Below are positions 1 to 7,627 of a stretch of 14,821 nt of DNA, piece after piece. Origin of the DNA: Gammaproteobacteria bacterium (GTDB lineage: Bacteria; Pseudomonadota; Gammaproteobacteria; UBA6429; Thiohalophilaceae); NCBI GenBank assembly GCA_003233255.1, contig QILH01000164.1, positions 1 through 14,821 of the forward strand. The letters are read 5' to 3'. Numbering within the stretch: position 1 is the first letter of the stretch; each line of letters starts with the position of its first letter. The translations under genes and the position numbers were made by a program. The notes under the pieces were generated by a model. It saw only the letters and a list, made by a program, of their open reading frames with translations. It did no database searches and had not been told where the DNA came from.

Positions 1-313
1 GGATTCGATCACACATGCCGAAGATGACGTCGAAGCGCGTAATCTACATGAACAGCAGGTCGAAGCCGACCGTGTTATCGATGCTTTACAGGTTGCCTTG
101 CAACAGGATGGTGATCTATTAAGTGAAACTGAAGTTAAATCCATCGAAGAGGCCTTGCTTGAACTGCATAAAGTTAGAGAAGGCGATGCTCATCGCCTGA
201 TCAAGACGGCGATCGCGAAATTGAACAAGGTGACAACTGAGTTTGCCGCACGGCGAATGAATAAAAGTATAAAACAGGCCCTGGCGGGGCATCAGGTAAA
301 TGAGTTTGATTAA
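1..313 (+). CDS. hscA: HscA, Fe-S assembly Hsp70 chaperone (3' end only)
   Basis: This is the C-terminal end of HscA, the specialised Hsp70 that, with HscB, helps release nascent [2Fe-2S] clusters from the scaffold IscU. The gene runs off the left edge, so only about 103 residues are visible, read in the frame starting at base 2. They form the helical lid of the substrate-binding domain: the segment DSITHAEDDVEARN and the final EFAARRMNKSIKQALAGH match the E. coli HscA C-terminus closely. The ATPase and beta-sandwich domains lie outside the window. The stop is at 311-313 and fdx starts 12 bp later, which is the usual hscA-fdx-iscX order of an isc operon. The family assignment rests on recalled homology plus the neighbours and is very secure. 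Confidence 0.95.
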   Translation, partial: DSITHAEDDVEARNLHEQQVEADRVIDALQVALQQDGDLLSETEVKSIEEALLELHKVREGDAHRLIKTAIAKLNKVTTEFAARRMNKSIKQALAGHQVNEFD

Positions 314-325
314 GGTAGACAGAGT

Positions 326-664
326 ATGACGAAGTTAATTTTTTTGCCCCACGAATCGATATGCCCGGAAGGTGCCGTGCTTGACGTTGAACCTGGTACG
401 AGCATTTGCGATGCCGCGCTTGCAAATGGGATCGAGATTGAACACGCCTGTGAAAAATCCTGCGCCTGCACGACCTGCCATGTGTATATTCGTGAGGGCT
501 TTGATTCGCTTGAGGACTCGACCGAGGAAGAGGATGATTTTTTAGACAAGGCCTGGGGACTGGAGCCGGATTCGCGGCTGTCGTGTCAGGCACTTGTCGG
601 GGATAAGGATCTGGTCATCGAGATCCCCAAATATACGATCAACATGGTTTCTGAGAACCACTAA
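326..664 (+). CDS. fdx: ISC-type [2Fe-2S] ferredoxin
   Basis: A 112-residue adrenodoxin-type ferredoxin that supplies electrons to the ISC machinery during cluster assembly in the cytoplasm. The cluster ligands are visible as C42, C48, C51 and C87, exactly the positions in E. coli Fdx. C46 is the extra conserved cysteine of the ISC-type group. The acidic stretch around residues 63-71 (EDSTEEEDD) is typical of the partner-binding helix. Length equals the family norm (about 111). The ATG at 326 lies 12 bp after the hscA stop, and iscX follows 38 bp after the fdx stop, so co-transcription is likely. Nothing is unusual. Confidence 0.97.
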   Translation: MTKLIFLPHESICPEGAVLDVEPGTSICDAALANGIEIEHACEKSCACTTCHVYIREGFDSLEDSTEEEDDFLDKAWGLEPDSRLSCQALVGDKDLVIEIPKYTINMVSENH

Positions 665-702
665 CCTCAATAATGGGTCAATGAATCCGGTAGGAGACGA
701 AC

Positions 703-903
703 ATGAGTTTAAAATGGGCTGACAGCCTGGAAATTGCCATTCAACTTGATGAGGCCCATCCTGATGTTGACCCGAAATACGTCAATTTTGTCGATTTACG
801 CGCATGGACGCTGGCCTTAGACGAATTTGATGACGAGCCTGAACATTCAGGGGAGCGTATTCTGGAGGCCATTCAAATGGCCTGGCTGGAAGAACGGGAA
901 TAA
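703..903 (+). CDS. iscX: IscX (YfhJ), Fe-S assembly accessory protein
   Basis: A 66-residue acidic protein equal in length to E. coli IscX. It shows the family signature: KWADS near the N-terminus, DPKYVNFVDL in the middle, and EFDDEPEHSGERILEAIQMAWLEE at the end. In E. coli IscX binds iron and the cysteine desulfurase IscS, and is proposed to regulate cluster assembly with CyaY/IscU. The start is well supported by an AGGAG Shine-Dalgarno at 692-696, 6 nt before the ATG. It is the usual last gene of the isc operon. A 164-bp gap with a candidate promoter for ndk follows. Confidence 0.95.
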   Translation: MSLKWADSLEIAIQLDEAHPDVDPKYVNFVDLRAWTLALDEFDDEPEHSGERILEAIQMAWLEERE

Positions 904-946
904 TCGAAAAAGCAGGGATTATTTCACCGTATTTGGGTCGAATCGT

Positions 947-976
947 TTGCCGAATTGAACCGCTAAAGGCTACAAT
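947..976 (+). promoter_or_regulatory. candidate sigma-70 promoter upstream of ndk
   Basis: TTGCCG at 947-952 and TACAAT at 971-976 are separated by 18 bp, a fair match to the TTGACA/TATAAT consensus. It lies 92 bp before the ndk start. The call rests only on motif similarity; read-through from the isc operon is an alternative source of ndk transcript. Confidence 0.35.
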
Positions 977-1008
977 TTCCTATATTCTTCAGGTGATTAT
1001 GTGATACT

Positions 1009-1030
1009 AACCCGTGCCCCCGTACGGGTT
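1009..1030 (+). terminator. hairpin between iscX and ndk, weak terminator or leader structure
   Basis: AACCCGT (1009-1015) and ACGGGTT (1024-1030) are perfect 7-bp inverted arms around an 8-nt C-rich loop. The following bases (TATGTTATT) are T-rich but not a true T-tract, so termination would be weak. It sits after iscX, and also inside the transcript leader if the candidate promoter at 947-976 is real. It could be an attenuating end of the isc operon or a structure in the ndk 5' leader. Confidence 0.35.
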
Positions 1031-1067
1031 TATGTTATTGTAAATATTGAGAAATTTGGAGCTCAGC

Positions 1068-1498
1068 ATGGCGATTGAACAGACCGTTTCCATCATTAAG
1101 CCGGACGCCGTGGCTAAAAATGTGATCGGCGAGATCTACATTCGATTTGAGCAGGCTGGGCTGCGAATCATTGCCGCAAAATGATCCAGTTGAGCAAAGA
1201 GCAGGCCGGTGAATTTTATGCGGTGCATAAAGAACGTCCCTTTTATGGTGAGCTTATCGACTATATGACATCGGGTCCGATTATGGTTCAGGTGCTCGAA
1301 GGCGAGGGTGCCGTGGCTAAAAATTGTGACATCATGGGTGCAACCAATCCGGCCGAGGCGGCAGCGGAAACAATACGGGCCGATTTCGCCACAGATATTA
1401 CTGAAAATGCGGTACACGGTTCGGATGCGCCTGAAACAGCGGCCGTTGAAAGCGCCTTTTTCTTTGGCGAAAATGGACTCTGTCCACGCTGCCGATAA
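1068..1498 (+). pseudogene. ndk: nucleoside-diphosphate kinase, split by a one-base frameshift
   Basis: Ndk transfers the gamma phosphate from ATP to NDPs through a phospho-histidine. The first frame starts at ATG 1068, with a GGAG Shine-Dalgarno 6 nt upstream. It encodes 38 residues (MAIEQTVSIIKPDAVAKNVI, on to IIAAK) and hits TGA at 1182-1184. The rest continues in the -1 frame from ATG 1181: MIQLSKEQAGEFYAVH, then the NPAEAAAETIRADFA region, the active-site histidine in ENAVHGSD, and FFGENGLCPRCR at the end. The pieces add up to 143 aa, exactly the E. coli Ndk length, with no missing residue at the K38/M39 joint. One A lost from an A5 run, leaving AAAA at 1178-1181, explains the break. Possible causes are a sequencing or assembly error in a homopolymer, a real mutation, or recoding: a -1 slip of the AAA codon restores the frame. 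Confidence 0.9.
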
Positions 1499-1521
1499 TT
1501 TATTGAAGGAATGCCGTTGTA

Positions 1522-2619
1522 GTGAGTGAAACACCTAAAATTAATCTGTTGAATCTGGACAAAACTGGATTGCAGGATTATTTTGCCCAGATTGATGAAA
1601 AGGCGTTTCGAGCCTCACAACTTTTAAAATGGATTTACCAGTTCGGTGTGCAGGACTTCGCCGAGATGTCGAATCTAAGCAAGAATCTGCGCGAGAAATT
1701 AACCGAGATGGCCGAAATCACTCCGCCCGAGATCATCAGTGAACATCGTTCTCATGACGGCACCATTAAATGGGTGCTGCGCATTGACGAAGCAAACTAT
1801 ATTGAAACCGTGTTTATCCCAGAGGCCGAACGTGGAACCCTGTGTATATCATCGCAGGTGGGCTGCGCGCTGGATTGTCGTTTTTGTTCGACTGCACAAC
1901 AGGGTTTTAATCGCAATCTGACCGTTGCGGAAATCATTGGTCAGTTGTGGGTTGCGAATCAGGCCTTAGGTTGCCAGCCCCGAGAATCCCGAGTGATTTC
2001 TAATGTCGTACTGATGGGCATGGGTGAGCCGTTATTGAATTTTGATAATGTTATTAAAGCCATGTCGCTAATGCTTGACGATGAGGCCTATGGATTATCA
2101 AAAAGACGGGTCACCTTGAGTACCTCCGGTGTGGTTCCAGCGATGAAACGCCTGAAAGAGGTCAGTGATGTCAGTCTGGCGGTTTCCTTACATGCGCCAA
2201 ATGATGAGTTACGCAATCAGATCGTTCCCATCAATCGGAAATATCCTATCAAGGAACTCATGCAGGCCTGCATGAATTATGTTGCCGATGAACCGCGTCG
2301 CAAGATCACGTTTGAGTACGTAATGCTGGAAGGGGTTAATGATACAAAACAGCATGCGTTTGAGTTAGCCCGGTTATTAAAAAATGTCCCAGCCAAAGTA
2401 AACTTGATCCCGTTTAATCCTTTTCCAAATACAAGCTACCGTTGTTCATCGCAAACAAAGATTGATGCGTTTCGTGATGTGCTGATCGCAAAAGGCTTGA
2501 CTACCATCACCCGCAAAACACGGGGTGGAGATATTGATGCTGCCTGTGGTCAACTCGCGGGCCAGGTTATGGATAAAACCAAACGAACGCACCGCCAACA
2601 AGATATCAGGAGCATTTAA
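1522..2619 (+). CDS. rlmN: RlmN, dual-specificity 23S rRNA (A2503-C2)/tRNA (A37-C2) methyltransferase
   Basis: A radical-SAM methyltransferase of 365 aa that methylates C2 of A2503 in 23S rRNA and A37 in certain tRNAs, using a methyl-cysteine intermediate. The CxxxCxxC cluster motif is at C115, C119 and C122 (GCALDCRFCSTAQQGF). The two mechanistic cysteines are C108 (TLCISSQVG) and C342 (RGGDIDAACGQLAG), equivalent to E. coli C118 and C355. MGMGEPLLNFDNV is the SAM-binding GxGE segment. The chosen start is GTG 1522, preceded by AAGGA at 1506-1510 (11 nt spacing); no in-frame ATG lies nearby upstream. It begins 23 bp after ndk, and its TAA directly abuts the ATG of pilF, so rlmN-pilF-rodZ look like one translationally linked unit. 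Confidence 0.96.
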   Translation: MSETPKINLLNLDKTGLQDYFAQIDEKAFRASQLLKWIYQFGVQDFAEMSNLSKNLREKLTEMAEITPPEIISEHRSHDGTIKWVLRIDEANYIETVFIPEAERGTLCISSQVGCALDCRFCSTAQQGFNRNLTVAEIIGQLWVANQALGCQPRESRVISNVVLMGMGEPLLNFDNVIKAMSLMLDDEAYGLSKRRVTLSTSGVVPAMKRLKEVSDVSLAVSLHAPNDELRNQIVPINRKYPIKELMQACMNYVADEPRRKITFEYVMLEGVNDTKQHAFELARLLKNVPAKVNLIPFNPFPNTSYRCSSQTKIDAFRDVLIAKGLTTITRKTRGGDIDAACGQLAGQVMDKTKRTHRQQDIRSI

Positions 2620-3378
2620 ATGAGGAATACCTTAATCCTTGGTTTGATCGTTATGCTACTTTCAGCATGTATAACTGAAAAAGTGATCAAGCCTCGTGAC
2701 GTTAAAAGAGCGGCGGACTTAAATGCTGAGCTTGGTTTAGGCTACATGCAACAAGGCCAATACAAGCGGGCAATGGGTAAATTAGAAAAAGCGTTAGGAT
2801 ATGATTCGGATAATGTTAAGGCGTTACATTATAAAGGTGAATTGCATCGACGACTTGGCCAGCCCGAAAAAGCTGGAGACTACTTTGAACAGGCAATGGA
2901 CTTGGCTCCTGAAGACCGTGTGTTACTAAATAATTACGGTGTCTATCTATGTGGCGTGGAAAAATATGAACAGGCGATTAAAATTTTTAATAAATCATTA
3001 GAAGATCCTCTTTATGACAATAAAGCCGGCGTTTATGAAAATATTGGATTATGCCGTTTGTGGCAGGGTAAGAGTAATCAATCCGAATCTGCATTTCGTC
3101 AGGCGCTGGTGATGAACAAAAATATGTCTACCAGTTTGCTCGAGTTAGCCAAAATAAATTTTGATAGGGGGCAAAAAAATAAATCCTACGATTATTATAA
3201 TCGCTATATTTCGATAGCCTTGCACACACCAGAAAGTTTGTGGTTGGGTATATTAATTGAACATGCCCGTGGTGCGAAGAATACGGTTGCCAGCTATAAG
3301 GTGAAATTAAAAGGACGTTATCCGGACTCTAAAGAGACAAAATTATTATTAAAGCTTGAACGAGAAGGTCGGCTATAA
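2620..3378 (+). CDS. pilF: PilF/PilW-type TPR lipoprotein, type IV pilus assembly pilotin
   Basis: A 252-residue outer-membrane lipoprotein, the same length as Pseudomonas aeruginosa PilF, the pilotin that carries the PilQ secretin to the outer membrane and supports its multimerisation. The N-terminus is a lipoprotein signal peptide with lipobox LLSAC, giving lipidated C17. The +2 residue is Ile, so it is not retained in the inner membrane. From residue 31 onward it is a run of TPR helices, for example LGYMQQGQYKRAMGKLEKAL, LHRRLGQPEKAGDYFEQAM and YLCGVEKYEQAIKIFNKSL. The ATG immediately follows the rlmN stop, with a GGAG just upstream inside rlmN. The next gene, rodZ, starts 1 nt after the stop. 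This position between rlmN and rodZ is conserved in many gammaproteobacteria. The gene is AT-richer than rlmN. Whether pili are made cannot be judged here. Confidence 0.9.
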   Translation: MRNTLILGLIVMLLSACITEKVIKPRDVKRAADLNAELGLGYMQQGQYKRAMGKLEKALGYDSDNVKALHYKGELHRRLGQPEKAGDYFEQAMDLAPEDRVLLNNYGVYLCGVEKYEQAIKIFNKSLEDPLYDNKAGVYENIGLCRLWQGKSNQSESAFRQALVMNKNMSTSLLELAKINFDRGQKNKSYDYYNRYISIALHTPESLWLGILIEHARGAKNTVASYKVKLKGRYPDSKETKLLLKLEREGRL

Positions 3379-3379
3379 G

Positions 3380-4333
3380 ATGTCTGAACAGGAACCACAT
3401 CAAGAAGAACATGAGAATAATAGCGATCTTGCCTTACCTGGGCAGAGGCTAAAGAGAACTCGTGAAGAACTACGTTTGAGTCGTGATGAGGTGGCGCATC
3501 ATTTACACCTTGACGTTAAGATCGTAGATGCCCTTGAGGCAAATGCATTTGATAAGCTTCCTTCACCGGCCTATATCTGTGGATATCTGCGTTCCTATGC
3601 CCGTATTTTAAAGCTACCTGAAAATGATGTAGTAAATGCTTATAGTAAAGGCAAGGAAATTAATGCATCATTGATTCCCGAAAATATTAAAATTTTGCCT
3701 GAACGACACCTCGATAGTGCTAACGTTAAAACAATTATTATTATATTTGCCGTTATTGCTATAATCGTCGCGCTGCTATGGGCAGTAGATACATTTAAGC
3801 TGCTTGATTCAAATAGATTATCTGGCAATTCGGCTATTCCATCGTTAACAGGGAATGAAAACGAAAATGCGGTGAGACCAGCGAAGATCCAGAAACAAAT
3901 TGAACAGTTTAATGCTGAGCACCCAGATTCTATGCCTATTGTAGAAACAGAAAAATTAGGCCCCGAGGTAATAACGGGGGAAAATAATGAAATGATCACG
4001 GGTTTTTCTGAGACCCAGAAAAATATACCAGTGTTGGGTGATGATGAATCATCTACGGATGACAATGGATATGAAGCAATTGTAAGCGGTGATTTGAAAC
4101 TTGTTTTTAGCAAAGATTCCTGGACCGAAGTGACTGACGCCAACGGAATTCGTCATATATATCGTTTAGTGACGAAGGGCAATGAATTAATCGTAAGTGG
4201 TGTAGCACCTTATACGATTTTGTTAGGTGATGCGGAGGGCGTTGAGGTGATTTATAAAGATAAAGTATTTAATCATAAACTCTATCAACGAGATCAAATA
4301 GCCTATTTTCGTTTAGGTGTTGCGTTGGAATAA
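3380..4333 (+). CDS. rodZ: RodZ, cytoskeletal/cell-shape protein (HTH-TM-DUF4115)
   Basis: A 317-residue single-pass inner-membrane protein that links MreB to the elongation machinery. Order of parts: an acidic N-terminal tail, a Cro/CI-like helix-turn-helix at about residues 20-90 (PGQRLKRTREELRLSRDEVA, on to SPAYICGYLRSYARIL, the typical RodZ signature), one transmembrane helix at about 117-137, a variable periplasmic linker, and a C-terminal DUF4115-type beta domain at about 235-317 (DLKLVFSKDSWTEVTDANG, near the end VALE). The start is ATG 3380, one base after the pilF stop, with GAGAAGG at 3362-3368. A longer frame from TTG 3356 inside pilF is less likely. A small inverted repeat (TAAGCT-AAC-AGCTTA, 4331-4345) covers the stop codon. 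ispG often follows rodZ in related genomes but is missing here. Confidence 0.93.
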   Translation: MSEQEPHQEEHENNSDLALPGQRLKRTREELRLSRDEVAHHLHLDVKIVDALEANAFDKLPSPAYICGYLRSYARILKLPENDVVNAYSKGKEINASLIPENIKILPERHLDSANVKTIIIIFAVIAIIVALLWAVDTFKLLDSNRLSGNSAIPSLTGNENENAVRPAKIQKQIEQFNAEHPDSMPIVETEKLGPEVITGENNEMITGFSETQKNIPVLGDDESSTDDNGYEAIVSGDLKLVFSKDSWTEVTDANGIRHIYRLVTKGNELIVSGVAPYTILLGDAEGVEVIYKDKVFNHKLYQRDQIAYFRLGVALE

Positions 4334-4374
4334 GCTAACAGCTTAATACGTTAATTTTATATAAGAAAAAATTT

Positions 4375-5652
4375 GTGAGTAAATCAATTCAAGCAATTCG
4401 TGGAATGAATGACATTCTGCCATCCGAGATAAAAGGCTGGCAATTAATTGAATCTGTCTTTTACAATCTTATGCAGGCGTATGGCTATAACGAAATACGC
4501 ATGCCCATAGTCGAAATGACCAGTCTTTTTAAACGATCAATCGGTGAAGTCACTGATATTGTTGAAAAAGAGATGTACACTTTTGATGATCGTAACGGCG
4601 ACAGTCTGTCCTTACGTCCAGAAGGAACCGCAAGTTGTGTACGTGCGGCATTACAAAATGGTTTATTGCACAACCAGATTCAAAAACTTTGGTATGCTGG
4701 TCCAATGTTCCGACATGAGCGGCCACAAAAGGGACGTTATCGGCAATTCCATCAATTTGGTGTCGAGGTCTTCGGTCTTGCAGGGCCAGATATTGATGTT
4801 GAACTGATATTATTAACGGCTCGTTTATGGAAATTGTTGGAGATCGATCAGAAGGTTGAGTTAGAAATAAACTCTCTTGGCTCGAATGAAGCCCGTCATG
4901 CTTATCGTGATATATTAGTGGATTATTTTAACGCCCATCGGGATGAGCTGGATGACGATTCAATACGCCGCCTGACCAGCAATCCGTTACGTATACTGGA
5001 TAGCAAAAATCCGGATATGCTGGATGTAATTTCTTCTGCTCCCAAATTAGCTGAGCATCTGGATTCTGAATCGGAAGATCATTTTACCGGCCTATGTGCC
5101 TATTTAGACCAGTGTGATATCCGCTATCGGATAAATCCATGCCTGGTACGTGGTCTGGATTATTACAATCGAACCGTTTTTGAATGGGTATCACGCGATC
5201 TGGGTGCGCAAGCGACGGTTTGTGCCGGTGGCCGATATGATGGTCTGGTTAAACAGCTGGGTGGCCGTGATACACCGGCAGTTGGGTTCGCACTTGGGCT
5301 AGAACGCCTGATTTTGCTCTTAAATGAGGATTTTTTACTAAAATCTGTCCAACGACCACATGCATACCTTATAATGCTCAGCCCTGAGGCACAGATAGCC
5401 GGTCGGGTACTGGCTGAGCAATTGCTGGATAATATTTCATCGTTGCGGCTGCATGTCCATACCGGCGGCGGCAGTATGAAAAGCCAGATGAAACGTGCCG
5501 ATAAGAGTCAGGCTAGATTGGCGTTGATACTGGGGGAAGATGAGATAAAAGCGTCCCAGATTACGATTAAATATCTACGTGACACAGAACATACACAAGA
5601 AACAATTGCTCAAGCTAAAATTGAGCAGTGGTTACGTGAATTTATTAAATAA
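4375..5652 (+). CDS. hisS: histidyl-tRNA synthetase (HisRS)
   Basis: A class II aminoacyl-tRNA synthetase of 425 aa (E. coli 424) that charges tRNA-His in the cytoplasm. Visible motifs: RPEGTA at 81-86; motif 2 FRHERPQKGRYRQFHQ at about 112-127; the HisRS-specific RGLDYYNRTVFEW at about 259-271 and AGGRYDGLV at about 284-292; and motif 3 GFALGLERL at about 304-312. The C-terminal anticodon-binding domain (from about 325) is complete. The start is a GTG at 4375 giving SKSIQAIRGMNDILP, the normal N-terminus. The Shine-Dalgarno is poor, only an A-rich AAGAAA tract. It lies 41 bp after rodZ and 23 bp before yfgM, consistent with operon continuity. Nothing in the protein is unusual. Confidence 0.97.
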   Translation: MSKSIQAIRGMNDILPSEIKGWQLIESVFYNLMQAYGYNEIRMPIVEMTSLFKRSIGEVTDIVEKEMYTFDDRNGDSLSLRPEGTASCVRAALQNGLLHNQIQKLWYAGPMFRHERPQKGRYRQFHQFGVEVFGLAGPDIDVELILLTARLWKLLEIDQKVELEINSLGSNEARHAYRDILVDYFNAHRDELDDDSIRRLTSNPLRILDSKNPDMLDVISSAPKLAEHLDSESEDHFTGLCAYLDQCDIRYRINPCLVRGLDYYNRTVFEWVSRDLGAQATVCAGGRYDGLVKQLGGRDTPAVGFALGLERLILLLNEDFLLKSVQRPHAYLIMLSPEAQIAGRVLAEQLLDNISSLRLHVHTGGGSMKSQMKRADKSQARLALILGEDEIKASQITIKYLRDTEHTQETIAQAKIEQWLREFIK

Positions 5653-5675
5653 AAATTTTAATTGGTAGAATAATT

Positions 5676-6386
5676 ATGGTTGAACAACTAACAGAAGACG
5701 AACAACTCGAAGCGCTTAAAAAATGGTGGAAGGAAAACGGTACGGCCATTATCGTTGGAATTATTATTGGTGTAAGCGCCATCGTGGGTTTCTGGAAATG
5801 GAATCAGCATGTCGAAAATCAGGCATTGGCGGCGTCACAGGAATATGATAATTTTTCACAGGCCATAATTGATAACAAAGCCGATTCAATCGAAAAGTCA
5901 TATATTGTACTTAAAACTGAATATGCAGATACATCATATGCTGCACTGGCTGCATTACTTTTTGCTTCATATGAATATGAAAAAAATAACCCGGAAAAAA
6001 CTTTAGAATTATTGCGTTGGGCGCAAGAGCAGCCGGGGCATGATGCTATTTTTCATATTGCTCAGATTAGGTTAGCAAGATTATTGGTATCTCTGGATAA
6101 ATACGATGAAGCGTTTAGTTTAGTTGATAAAATAAACGAGCCAGCATTTGATGCTCAATATTCGGAAATAAAGGGTGATATTTATAACAAACGTGGCGAG
6201 CAAATGCTTGCACGATCTTCATATCAACTTGCTTTGGCATCGAGTAAATTAAACGGAAAGCAGAGAGAATTTGTGCAAATGAAGCTTGATGATCTTGGTG
6301 ATACTAAAACAGAAATAAAATCTAAAACCAAAAACGGGGATAGTAACGAATTAAAATCTCAAGCTGTTAAGGATATGAATAAATAA
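5676..6386 (+). CDS. yfgM: YfgM-family membrane-anchored TPR protein
   Basis: A 236-residue inner-membrane protein with a short cytoplasmic N-terminus, one transmembrane helix at about residues 23-41 (a run of Ile/Val/Gly ending before FWKWNQ), and a periplasmic TPR-like helical domain. In E. coli the homologue associates with the SecYEG translocon and PpiD and helps hand over periplasmic substrates. The N-terminal EDEQLEALKKWWKENG is a strong family signature. The Lys-rich tail (residues 208-236) is low complexity. The gene sits in the conserved hisS-yfgM-bamB-der order, and its TAA overlaps the bamB ATG by one base (TAATG), suggesting translational coupling. The ribosome-binding site is weak. 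Confidence 0.92.
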   Translation: MVEQLTEDEQLEALKKWWKENGTAIIVGIIIGVSAIVGFWKWNQHVENQALAASQEYDNFSQAIIDNKADSIEKSYIVLKTEYADTSYAALAALLFASYEYEKNNPEKTLELLRWAQEQPGHDAIFHIAQIRLARLLVSLDKYDEAFSLVDKINEPAFDAQYSEIKGDIYNKRGEQMLARSSYQLALASSKLNGKQREFVQMKLDDLGDTKTEIKSKTKNGDSNELKSQAVKDMNK

Positions 6387-7588
6387 TGTATCGCTCTGTA
6401 ATAAGTATTTTTGTTTTCCTGTTGGTTTTGATGGGTTGCGCTGGCAGCAAATCTTCGCTTAAACCACCCGTATCGCTAAAACCCATCGATAACCAGTTTA
6501 CGATTAAAAAAATATGGCATGACGATTTGGGTGAGGGGGCTAGTGATAATTATTTAAATCTGCGCCCCGTACTTGCAAATAAAACACTTTTTAATATTCA
6601 TTTTTCTGGCGATGTAAAAGCCTATAATACAGATAGCAACGACCCAATCTGGATTTTTAATACAGGGAGTAAAATAGGTAGCCCACTTACTCTTCATAAA
6701 AAAGTTCTTTATTTCGGTACTAGCGAAGGTGAAGTTTTTGCCGTCAATGCAACAAGTGGTAAGTTAATCTGGAAAGCGGTGGTGTCGAGCGAAGTCATAT
6801 CAGCGCCGGCTGTAGTGGATGGATTTGTTGTTGTCCGCAGTGTGAATGGTGAGTTACATAGCCTGGATACCAAAGATGGTAGTCAACATTGGTCTAGTCA
6901 GCAAAGAACCCCTGCATTAACATTACGCGGAACCAGCGCGCCATATATTTATAATGATCTGGTCTTAAGTGCGTTTGATAATGGCAGATTGGTCGCGTTT
7001 AATTTGCAAACTGGAAACATATTGTGGCAAAGAGAGATTACTAAACCCAGTGGCCGTTCGCCATTAGAGCGCATTGTCGATATCGATGCTGATTTAGTTA
7101 TTCAGGATGAGGTGATTTACACCACTGCTTTTCAGGGAAAAATTGCGGCGGTTCAGATTGGTTCAGGGCAAATACTGTGGAGCCGTGATATAGGTTCGTA
7201 TATTGGAATGGCCGTTGATGCCTATCGAATTTACCTGGCAGACTCAGAATCAAGGATCTGGGCGCTGGATCGAAATAATGGTGCAACGCTGTGGAAGCAG
7301 GATGCGGTATTACGACGTAGCGTTACCAAACCAGTTTTACATTCTGGTTATGTTATTGTCGGCGACTTTAATGGATTTTTGCACTGGTTTAGTCGCGGCA
7401 CCGGCAAGCTTGAAGCTCGTGTACGTATGAAAACTTTTGACTACACCCATTCCGATCTGGACGAAGAAGAAGATTTACTCTATCCAAAAACGAATGACAT
7501 CCTGGCTACGCCAATTACCAATGGAAATATTCTGATTGCGATGGATCGACATGGCAATACGGAAGCCTACGAAATCACATACCCATGA
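6386..7588 (+). CDS. bamB: BamB, outer-membrane protein assembly lipoprotein
   Basis: A 400-residue lipoprotein (E. coli 392) of the BAM complex, which inserts beta-barrel proteins into the outer membrane. The signal peptide ends in lipobox LMGC, with lipidated C18 and Ala at +2, compatible with outer-membrane sorting. The rest is an eight-bladed PQQ-type beta-propeller, seen as repeated segments ending in a Trp: GTSEGEVFAVNATSGKLIWK, SVNGELHSLDTKDGSQHW, FDNGRLVAFNLQTGNILWQ, FQGKIAAVQIGSGQILW and DSESRIWALDRNNGATLW. The start overlaps the yfgM stop by one base, with AAGGA at 6369-6373. der follows after 39 bp, the usual partner order. Confidence 0.95.
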   Translation: MYRSVISIFVFLLVLMGCAGSKSSLKPPVSLKPIDNQFTIKKIWHDDLGEGASDNYLNLRPVLANKTLFNIHFSGDVKAYNTDSNDPIWIFNTGSKIGSPLTLHKKVLYFGTSEGEVFAVNATSGKLIWKAVVSSEVISAPAVVDGFVVVRSVNGELHSLDTKDGSQHWSSQQRTPALTLRGTSAPYIYNDLVLSAFDNGRLVAFNLQTGNILWQREITKPSGRSPLERIVDIDADLVIQDEVIYTTAFQGKIAAVQIGSGQILWSRDIGSYIGMAVDAYRIYLADSESRIWALDRNNGATLWKQDAVLRRSVTKPVLHSGYVIVGDFNGFLHWFSRGTGKLEARVRMKTFDYTHSDLDEEEDLLYPKTNDILATPITNGNILIAMDRHGNTEAYEITYP

Positions 7589-7627
7589 GTTCTTTTTGAT
7601 ACTCATTTCAAAATATCACGTTAAAAA

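Noticed and set aside
201..593. 130-codon open frame on the - strand over hscA/fdx
   Set aside because: It is antisense to fdx, whose cysteine ligands and homology are clear; the antisense product has no recognisable features.
1181..1498. Independent small gene encoding the C-terminal part of Ndk
   Set aside because: It is the exact continuation of the upstream Ndk frame, lacks the N-terminal nucleotide-binding strand, and is best explained by a one-base frameshift.
3356..3379. TTG 3356 as start of rodZ
   Set aside because: It would overlap pilF and adds eight residues unlike RodZ N-termini; ATG 3380 has a suitable GAGAAGG upstream.
3640..4143. 167-codon open frame on the - strand within rodZ
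   Set aside because: Antisense to the transmembrane and linker part of a well-supported RodZ; its hydrophobic, serine-rich composition is the mirror of that region.
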